Source of the DNA: Asterias rubens
Lineage: Eukaryota > Echinodermata > Asteroidea > Forcipulatida > Asteriidae
DNA length: 64,000 bases
Assembly: GCF_902459465.1 (NCBI RefSeq)
Contig: NC_047069.1
Span: 5,303,171-5,367,170, forward strand
Direction of reading: 5' to 3'
Part shown: positions 57,801-64,000 of the stretch, piece after piece
Layout: the number at the start of each line of letters is the position of its first letter
Numbering within the stretch: position 1 is the first letter of the stretch
Notes under the pieces: model-generated
Told to the model about the DNA's origin: nothing
The model's input: the letters and a program-made list of their open reading frames with translations, nothing else
Databases searched by the model: none
Made by a program: the position numbers and the translations under genes

Positions 57801-60800
57801 TTACTAGTACTCTTTGATACCTTTACTTGAAGAGAGGACCTACTTACTAGTACTCTTTGATACCTTTACTTGAAGAGAGGACCTACTTACTAGTACTCTT
57901 TGTTACCTTTACTTGAAGAGAGGACCTACTTACTAGTACTCTTTGATACCTTTACTTGAAGAGAGGACCTACTTACTAGTACTCTTTGATACCTTTACTT
58001 GAAGAGAGGACCTACTTACTAGTACTCTTTGATACCTTTACCAGAAGAGAGGACCTACTTACTAGTACTCTTTGATACCTTTACTTGAAGAGAGGACCTA
58101 CTTACTAGTACTCTTTGATACCTTTACTTGAAGAGAGGACCTACTTACTAGTACTCTTTGATACCTTTACTTGAAGAGAGGACCTACTTACTAGTACTCT
58201 TTGATACCTTTACTTGAAGAGAGGACCTACTTTCTAGTACTCTTTGATACCTTTACTTGAAGAGAGGACCTACTAACATGTACTAGTACTCTTTGATACC
58301 TTTACTTGAAGAGAAAACCTACTTATTAGTACTCTTTGATACCTTTACCAGAAGAGAGGACCTACTTTCTAGTACTCTTTGATACCTTTACCAGAAGAGA
58401 GGACCTACTTACTAGTACTCTTTGATATCTTTGCTTGAAGAGAGGACCCACTTACTAGTACTCTTTGATACCTTTACTTGAAGAGAGGACCTACTTACTA
58501 GTACTCTTTGATACCTTTACCAGAAGAGAGGACCTACTTTCTAGTACTCTTTGATACCTTTACCAGAAGAGAGGACCTACTTACTAGTACTCTTTGATAT
58601 CTTTGCTTGAAGAGAGGACCCACTTACTAGTACTCTTTGATACCTTTACTTAACAAGAGGACCTACTTACTAGTACTCTTTGATACCTTTACTTGAAGAG
58701 AGGACCTATGCACATGTACTTACTAGTCCTCATTCCAGTAGTCATCAGTCTTAACGCCTACGGTGATCCCAACCACCACCAAAGGAGACCCTGGTAAGAA
58801 AAAGTCACAAGCGTATTAGGATGTTTCAGGTGGTAAACGTGTTGTATTTAAGATAACTTTACTAATTCAAATTTAATACGATAACCGTAGGCCTCACTAA
58901 AGAACACCTAAATTAATATGATGACTATCTGGTTAACATTATTCATTTCACACTTGGCTTTAACTTTAACAAACTATGGAGGTCAAATTATTGAATTACG
59001 CAAGCAGGCACATGCCATGCATACCTCTTGGCCAATGACAGGGCTTCATTTAAGTCAGTGGAGGGCGCTGTTTTAACTTATGAAATAATATGCAATGGGC
59101 CTATCACTTTTTGAGCGTAATACAAAAAAGTAAAGTCACTGGACTAATACATTTTGTTTTGCATCGGTGCAAAACAAAACAATTTGGGGGGGGGGGTTGG
59201 AACACACAGGGCAATGCTAACATGACATGATTACAATATTATAGGCCTAATTAAGCAAAAACAAAATAAATCAAAACAATAATAAGAGGCGTTCCGGGCT
59301 GTTGTCCTGAACACCTAAATGCAAGATACACTAGTACAACAGAAATTGGTTAAAAAAGGAGAGCAGACAATTGCAGAAATACAGAATGTTATTTGGTAGG
59401 TGGGGGGGGGGGGGGGGTGGGAGGAGATCAACATAACCACCAAGCTATTCTATTTCGCACGAAATCAAATGCTACTGAAAAACGTCATTCGATTTCGTTT
59501 TAAGACTAGTCAAATGTACTTTTACGTTATTCGATTTAACAAAATAATCATTCAATTTAACAATTCATCAAAGCAGCATTCAAATTCGCAGATGCTTCTT
59601 GAGGCGTGTGTGTCACGAAAAAGAATGACGATACGCTAAATTGAACAGAGTGCTAAAGGAATTTGACTCGACTCAAAACGAAATTGAACGGCCGAATTCT
59701 GAATTTGAAACGCAGTAACAACTGGAGAGGCAAAACAGTTTTAATTCGAACGCATGAAAATGAAATTGACTGCTCATTTGCCAACTTTGACCGAGAAAAC
59801 CTATATTAATCAAGTGGGATTGAAAAATGTTATGTTCAAAATCACAGAAAGAACAAAAAATTGCAATATTATACACATAAAAGAATGCATTATGGAAATA
59901 CATCAGCAAAAACATTAAGTTCAAATACACAGAAAGAACAAACAATGCAAATATTATACACATAAAAGAATGCATTATGAAAATACATCAGCAAAAACCT
60001 TACAGTCAAATACACAGAGAGAAAAAGAAAAGACCCTTGACCTCTGCAATTCTATAGCAGACGTCTGACCATTAGACCACAAGTTGGTCTAATAATAATA
60101 ATGGCAATAGTAATTTCACACTTTGATAGTACTCTTACGACAAAGCAGAGCACTGTTTGAATATATATAGAGAAAAAACAATTGCAATAAAATATACACA
60201 AAAAAAGAATACATCATCAAGAAACATCAGCAGAAACATTATGTTCAAATACACAGAGAAAAAAACAATTGCAATATTAAAGCACAACGGCATAAATTGT
60301 CAAGAAACATCAGCAGTCACACTTTGCTCAAATGCACAGAGAAAATATCACAATTGCAATATTATACACACAAAAGAATACATCATCAAGAAACATCAGC
60401 AAAATTATTACATTCAAATACACAGGGAAAAAGACAATTGCAGAATACACACAAAGGCATCGATTATCAAGAAATATCAGCAGAAACAATTTGCTCAAAT
60501 GCACCAGAGAGAGAACAAAATAGCAATATTATACACACACACAAAATAACACATGGTTGATATACATCAGCAACAACATTGTGGACATTCAGAGGCACAG
60601 ATGTCTCATTATAACATGATAACCATTTCAGAATCGCCACCAAAAGAAAATATCACAATAAATATGAGCATATCAAAGAATACAATTTCAGCTTCAGGTA
60701 CTTTCTGAAGACACTGAAATGTTGAAGTAAACAAAAACTGTTATTCAAGTTTGCCCCAAAACAAGCCATGCTTGGTAAAGGGCTACAAGAGGAAAATATC

Positions 60801-62651
60801 AAAGTATAATTGAGGAGCTGAAGCCAGGTTTGATAAGGGTTTGGTAAAGGGGTGTCCAAATTTGCTGGAAAATGTAAAACTGGGTGTCCAAATTGTCCAC
60901 TCAAAATGCATTTGTGCACAGCCAAACTTCCCTGTTTTCCGTAAGCACTGATTCTGTGCTTATGGTAAGCAGCGCCATGAAATTGGCCCCTGGTCTCGCT
61001 GTAGCTGTAGCCGAGGTTGCCGTTTCGGGCACAGCCTTAGCCTGAAGGTAAGAATTGATAGCCCGAGCTGTGAACTACTCACCCCAAGCAAAGAGACACG
61101 CCTTGAGCATATAGTAGTGGACGTCCTTAGGGTTCATTGCGTTGACCGTGCTGTCATACATGTTTCTGGCCTCGACTGCCATCCACATCATTGTACTCAG
61201 GAGCAGATAGTGAAGTAAGGCAGACACCACCACACAGGCAACCTTCGAGCTCTAGTAAAGGAGAAGGTATAATCTGGCAATCACTCTTAAAATTATTGCC
61301 AATAAAAACAATTATTTTGAGTAAATTAACAGTGCCTTTGAAGGCAGTGGACACTATTGGTAATTACTCAAAATAATTATTAGCATAAAACCTTTCTTGG
61401 TGACGGGTAATGGGGAGAGAATGATAGTAAAAAACATTGTGAGAAAAGGCTCCCTCTGAAGTGCCATAGTTTGAGAAAGAAGTAATTTTCCACGAATTTG
61501 ATTTCGAGACCTCAGATTTAGAACTTGAGGTCTCGAAATCAAGCATCTAAACGCACACAACTTCATGTGACAAGGTTTTTTTCTTCTTTTATTATTATCT
61601 CGCAACTTCGATGACGGATTGAGCTCAAATGTTCACAGGTTAGTTATTTTATGCATATGTTGAGATACACCAACTGTGAAGGCTAGTCTTTGACAATTAC
61701 TAATAGTGTCCACTGCCTTTAAAGGGGGTGGTTCTTGACTCCTGACTGCTCTTGATGCCCTTTTTACAATTTGTTTTTTAAAACAATCTTTTCATTTTGT
61801 TAACTTTAAAATTGCACCTTCACGAAACAAAAGTTTATAATGCCTGAAACACGGCAGAGAGTGCCCCCACATTGTTCCAATACTATTGGTAATTACACAA
61901 AATAATTGTTATAAAAAAAATTACTAGGTAATGAGCAATGGAGAGCTGTTGATAGTATAAAAAATTGTGAGAAACGGTTCCCTCTCAAGTAACAGAGTTT
62001 TTGAGAAAACAAGTAATTTCTTACTAAAATATTTGAATTGAATTGGAGGCCTCAGCTGAGGTCTCGAATTCAAGGCATCTGAAAGCACCCAACTTGTGCG
62101 ACAAGGGTATTTTTTTTCCCATTATTCTCTCGCAACTTTGACAACCAATTGAGTTCAAATTTTCACAGGTTTGTCATTTTATGCATATGGACACTATTGG
62201 TAATTACTCAAAATAACAAGCATGGGAGAGCTGTTGATAGTATAAAACGTTGTGAGAACCGGCTCCCTGACATAATTTTTGAGAAAGAGGTAACTTCTCA
62301 CTCAATAATACAATACTTCAGCTGAGGCCTTTTACTAGGCATCTAAAAGCCTTTTATAAGGCATCTGAAAGCACACAAACTTCGATGACCAATTGAGTTC
62401 AAAATTGTATGCATGTCTGGATACACCAAGTGAAAATACTGGTCTTTGACAAATACCAAACACGTCCAGTGCGGTTAACACACCTTTTCCCTCTTGTAAA
62501 GAAGTACATCCGCACTGATAAGACAGAAACCAAATGAATGTGGAAACTTACCACAGCGTTCTCAACACCAGCCAGGAAGACAATGTACAACAACAGCAAC
62601 GAGACGCAGAAATGGATGAAGATCTTTCGAGATTTGCCTGTTCTTAGTTGC
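54578..62651 (-). CDS. Adhesion-type G-protein-coupled receptor (3' part)
   Basis: Five exons encode 285 residues from intracellular loop 1 to the stop: TM2 (FIHFCVSLLLLYIVFLAGVE), TM3 with its conserved Cys (VACVVVSALLHYLLLSTMMW), TM4 (SPLVVVGITVGV), a Cys in loop 2 (NEDYC), TM5 (LGLLVPIGLVLLHNIITFVL), TM6 (GISVLMGLTWVFAFLAI), TM7 with NSLQGVVIFIMFF, and a tail ending SPVYERSINPH. The family B2 motifs (GLTW in TM6, NSLQG in TM7, LLHY in TM3) identify an adhesion GPCR; the subgroup is unresolved, with ADGRG-like possible. TM1, the GAIN domain and the ectodomain must lie beyond 64000. Phases match at every junction. Confidence 0.92.
55055..55195 (+). mobile_element. SINE of the CTCGGTGGTC family, decayed
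   Basis: CTAACTGCCTC, AAATCTCGGTGATCTATAG, then TGGATTCTAATCCCAGCTGA (B-box relic) and GAGTAATATGCCTGTGATTT, as in 55890-56060 and 56125-56310. Confidence 0.65.
55196..55520 (+). mobile_element. SINE, family of 23379-23690, head truncated
   Basis: GTGTGTGGGTTTGAATCCCG (B-box), GACACTTGTGTCCCTGAGCA, CTTCTCTCCACCCAGGTGTA, GAATGATTTAAGGCCCAGTG, then GCTATATAAGAAGCTACTGT and TTATTATTA. The A-box part of the head is gone. Confidence 0.8.
55890..56060 (+). mobile_element. SINE with tRNA-like head
   Basis: GATCTCGGTAGTCTAGTTGT and AAGACACTGCTCTAAAATTG make an A-box and anticodon-arm-like region; GGTTCGAGTCTCGCCTGAGT is the B-box. GAGTAATATGCC and ACACATCGGTGTACGGGTAA follow. The acceptor stem does not close, so it is a SINE and not a tRNA gene. 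Confidence 0.75.
56125..56310 (+). mobile_element. SINE of the CTCGGTGGTC family
   Basis: CAATCTCGGTGGTCTTGTTG, AAGACACAGCTCTAAAACTG, a decayed B-box (GTTGGTCCAAACCCACC), AATAATATGCCTGTGATTT, and a GTGTATATGGGTAAAAAAAA end with an A-tail. Confidence 0.75.
56430..56700 (-). CDS. Adhesion GPCR exon: loop 2 Cys to TM7 start
   Basis: Acceptor TTCTTTTTAG, donor GTAACT. Encodes CSVAATLTMYLGLLVPIGLV, HNIITFVLVMRSL (TM5), KRLQNAIGISVLMGLTWVFA (TM6) and FQLLFCIANSLQ. Confidence 0.95.
56778..57284 (-). mobile_element. MITE of the 380-bp family, interrupted by a second element
   Basis: TTTAAAGCCACTAGACACTA at the left and CCAATAATGTCCAG at the right. The body (GTCAAGGACCGGTTCTCACT, CTCCCTCTGAA-type text inverted as TTCAGAGGGAGCTGGG) is of the older subtype with an AAAGGCTTCAGC centre. 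Confidence 0.85.
56797..56947. mobile_element. Nested foldback MITE with TAA target duplication
   Basis: Ends AGGCCGGTTTATAGTCAGTC and GACTATAACTCGGCCT are inverted repeats, flanked by TAA on each side. GTCGCGCGAC and GTCGCGCG-type blocks extend the arms. A 3-bp TWA duplication and GGCC ends suggest a PIF/Harbinger-type MITE. It interrupts the first 20 bp of the host MITE. Confidence 0.82.
57416..58723 (-). repeat. Minisatellite: 30 copies of a 43-bp unit carrying GTAAGT
   Basis: TACTCTTTG recurs every 43 bp from 57421 to 58238 and, after a small insertion, from 58287 to 58674. On the minus (transcribed) strand each unit reads CTAGTAAGTAGGTCCTCTCT, then CAAGTAAAGGTATCAAAGAG. By eye 24 unit junctions keep a perfect GTAAGT; the other six are altered. 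The array ends exactly at the real 5' splice site of the GPCR exon at 58724, with which units share ACTAGTAAGTA. Confidence 0.95.
58724..58790 (-). CDS. Adhesion GPCR exon: TM4 and loop 2
   Basis: Acceptor TTTTTCTTACCAG, donor GTAAGT. Only 67 nt; encodes SPLVVVGITVGVKTDDYWNE and DY, with split codons at both ends that match the neighbours (phases 1 and 2). The intron after it is the GTAAGT minisatellite. Confidence 0.93.
58791..59819. other. GPCR intron, no recognised element
   Basis: G runs at about 59187-59196 and 59402-59417. GCATCGGTGCAAAACAAAACAATT near 59162 includes a TTTTGC/GCAAAA inverted pair. No exon is seen. Confidence 0.5.
59820..60545 (+). repeat. Imperfect minisatellite, about 85-bp unit
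   Basis: AATTGCAATATTATACACAC, AAGAATACATCATCAAGAAA, CATCAGCAGAAAC and CAAATACACAGAGAAAA recur about seven to eight times with substitutions. A 130-bp stretch at 60020-60150 interrupts it and contains an inverted tRNA-like piece (TGACCATTAGACCACAAG). The A-rich open frames here are repeat artefacts. In a GPCR intron. Confidence 0.82.
61083..61251 (-). CDS. Adhesion GPCR exon: TM3, loop 2 and TM4 start
   Basis: Acceptor CCTTTACTAG, donor GTGAGT. Encodes SSKVACVVVSALLHYLLLST, MMWMAVEARNMY and HYYMLKACLFAWG. The Cys after SSKVA is the family's loop-bridging Cys. Confidence 0.95.
61338..61722 (+). mobile_element. MITE of the 380-bp family in a GPCR intron
   Basis: GAAGGCAGTGGACACTATTG start, TAATAGTGTCCACTGCCTTT end; hairpin GAGACCTCAGATTTAGAACT with TTGAGGTCTCG. 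About 85 bp upstream of the TM3 exon acceptor. Confidence 0.93.
61880..62475 (+). mobile_element. Two decayed MITE copies, older subtype
   Basis: One starts CAATACTATTGGTAATTACA and runs to GTCATTTTATGCATATGG; another starts GGACACTATTGGTAATTACT at about 62189 and runs to CCAAACACGTCCAGTGCG. Both have CTTCAGCTGAGGCC-type or GGCCTCAGCTGAGG-type centres and deletions. Confidence 0.75.
62552..62651 (-). CDS. Adhesion GPCR exon: loop 1 and TM2
   Basis: Acceptor GGTTTTCACAG, donor GTAAGT. Encodes QLRTGKSRKIFIHFCVSLLL, LYIVFLAGVENAV. The first base completes a codon from an exon outside the window. Confidence 0.92.
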
Positions 62652-62686
62652 CTGTGAAAACCAAATAATCAGTTGAAGACTATAAG

Positions 62687-62689
<3 letters not shown>

Positions 62690-62753
<64 letters not shown>
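62690..62753 (+). repeat. (TAA)n microsatellite and flanking duplication
   Basis: About 20 TAA units, followed by ATATAGTGCATTATATCAAC. AAAAAGCACATTAAAAA and TAATAAGTA-ACGATTG recur at about 62855-62905 and 62955-63003. Non-coding. Confidence 0.85.
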
Positions 62754-62754
<1 letters not shown>

Positions 62755-63004
62755 TTTAAATCTTATATAGTGCATTATATCAACAAATAATCTCAATGCA
62801 CTTAACATTACTATTACAGATAATGATAATCAATTAAAAACAATGAAAGATTATTAAAAAGCACATTAAAAATCAAAGGTAAAGTAATAATAAGTATACG
62901 ATTGGTGATGAACAGAAGAAAAACATAAGTTTAAATTTGAACACTCTCTAATAAAAAAGCACATTAAAAACATTGGTACAACATTAATAAGTACACGATT
63001 GATA

Positions 63005-63290
63005 ATAATAATAATAACAAATTCTTATATAGCGCCTTTCACAATAACCGTATCATTGCACTTTACATTAGTGCCCTGGTCATAGGGCCAATAACATTCC
63101 TGTAATGTTTCTCAGCTCCCTGGGGAGGATACAGCCCTGAGCTGCCTGTAAGGCGCTTGTGGCTTTTTCATACACAATATCAACCTCTACCCTCGCAGGT
63201 ACCCATTATACCCCTGGGTGAAGAGAAGCAATTATAGTAAAGTATCTTGCTCAAGGACACAAGTGTCACGACCGGGATTCGAACCCACAC
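63005..63290 (-). mobile_element. SINE, family of 23379-23690, minus strand
   Basis: On the plus strand: CTTATATAGCGCCTTTCACA, TTTCTCAGCTCCCTGGGGAG, AGGTACCCATTATACCCC, GAAGAGAAGCAATTATAG, CTCAAGGACACAAGTGTCAC and GGGATTCGAACCCACACT (B-box complement). The tRNA-like head is cut where it meets the foldback element fragment. Confidence 0.82.
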
Positions 63291-63294
63291 TCAG

Positions 63295-63500
63295 GATCGG
63301 CCTTGGATCGGTCGAGTTGGTCTCTGAAAAGCGTTTGTAACCATTTGTTATAAAATGCTTATAGATAGAAAGATCTTGTAAAAGTAGAATACAATGATCC
63401 ACACAAACATGTCTCGAAATTGCACGGTTTTCCTTTTGGTCGGCCACTTATGGGAGTTGAATTTCATAAATGGCCGACCGTATTAGTTTGCAAAGAGAAG
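63295..63500 (+). mobile_element. Truncated copy of the 11.9-12.9 kb foldback element
   Basis: GAGTTGGTCTCTGAAAAGCG, TTTGTAACCATTTGTTATAA, GAAAGATCTTGTAAAAGTAG and the centre GTCGGCCACTTATGGGAGTT with AAATGGCCGACCG match the larger copy. The unit that is tenfold there occurs once here, and the right arm is cut short after the centre. Confidence 0.85.
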
Positions 63501-63544
63501 GGGTACCCCCGGGGTGTGTATGGCAGTGTGTTTATCTTCAATAA

Positions 63545-63690
63545 TACTTGGTTCTTATATTGTAAGTTATCACACAAGCGCGAGTGGAATACGGAAAAAT
63601 ATAGCGCTTCTGCGTCCCATATTTAACGAGGCAGACACGCTATATTTTCCGTATTGTCACGAGCGCACGTGTGATAACGTACTTAGCAAA
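63545..63690. mobile_element. Foldback MITE
   Basis: GTTATCACACAAGCGCGAGT, GGAATACGGAAAAATATAGC at the left pair with GCTATATTTTCCGTATTGTC and GCGCACGTGTGATAAC at the right. A single arm of a relative lies near 6400-6545. Confidence 0.82.
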
Positions 63691-63804
63691 CTTGGCGCGT
63701 GACATAGAACACACAAGGCGCAGTTAGTGATATTAGCCGTGCAATATAGGTTTTTATCACCACTCCACTCTGCATATCTGATTGGAGGATTAGCGCGTAC
63801 TTGA

Positions 63805-64000
63805 AGATAAAGCGCTTTATCACACCCCTATGGGCGTATCAAAGCGTCCAGTATTTTTTCCTGCAAGGTATGTTGAGCTAAGTATTGAAGTTTGAAACCA
63901 ATTCCTTTACAGCACCATGTAGTGGTTTACAAGGTGCTGTGGCACAATATGCTGCCAATCAAACCAGGAACACCGGGATGAGCCCCTTCGTTTTAAAAAT
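63805..64000 (-). mobile_element. SINE end, family of 28570-28985, cut by window edge
   Basis: AAAGCGCTTTATCACACC, GGTATGTTGAGCT, ACCATGTAGTGGTTTACAAG and CCAATCAAACCAGGAACACC match the copies at 15115 and 28570. Confidence 0.75.

Overview
The window is eukaryotic and animal. It has spliced genes with GT-AG introns, tRNA-derived SINEs, LINE 3' ends and many short palindromic DNA transposons. The most abundant repeat (ends GGCAGTGGACACTATTGG, about 380 bp, at least a dozen copies) and a foldback element starting AAAGGAACACGTTGCC are, from memory, typical of echinoderm and especially sea-star genomes. A sea star is therefore the best guess; this was not tested by any search.

Layout: (1) 1-14.6 kb holds no gene I can support, only LINE remnants, MITEs, foldback elements and minisatellites, including a foldback element whose terminal 65 bp are repeated tenfold. 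(2) 14.7-28.4 kb, minus strand, is a complete eight-exon pirin gene (289 aa, all metal ligands present) with repeat-filled introns; its first exon is open upstream to an ATG that would add a hydrophobic leader. (3) 28.5-34.8 kb is repeat-rich, with a near-perfect palindrome at 30.8 kb and an unexplained GC-rich, hairpin-rich block at 33.76-34.16 kb. (4) 34.8-49.5 kb carries two paralogous three-exon genes arranged tail to tail. Each encodes a signal peptide, a carboxylesterase domain with an intact Ser-Asp-His triad, a second esterase domain that has lost Ser and His, one transmembrane helix and a short cytoplasmic tail. About 4 kb of microsatellite, LINE-end and duplicated DNA separates them. 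(5) 54.6-62.65 kb, minus strand, is the 3' part of an adhesion-type GPCR gene (TM2 to C-tail); the 5' exons lie beyond the window.

The pirin, esterase-pair and GPCR loci show no obvious shared pathway. The esterase pair is one duplicated unit and the most unusual protein architecture here. The most unusual non-coding feature is a 30-copy, 43-bp minisatellite that starts exactly at a GPCR exon-intron junction and repeats the 5' splice site GTAAGT 24 times.

All exon models come from reading splice sites, phases and family motifs by eye. Reading phases agree across every junction given.
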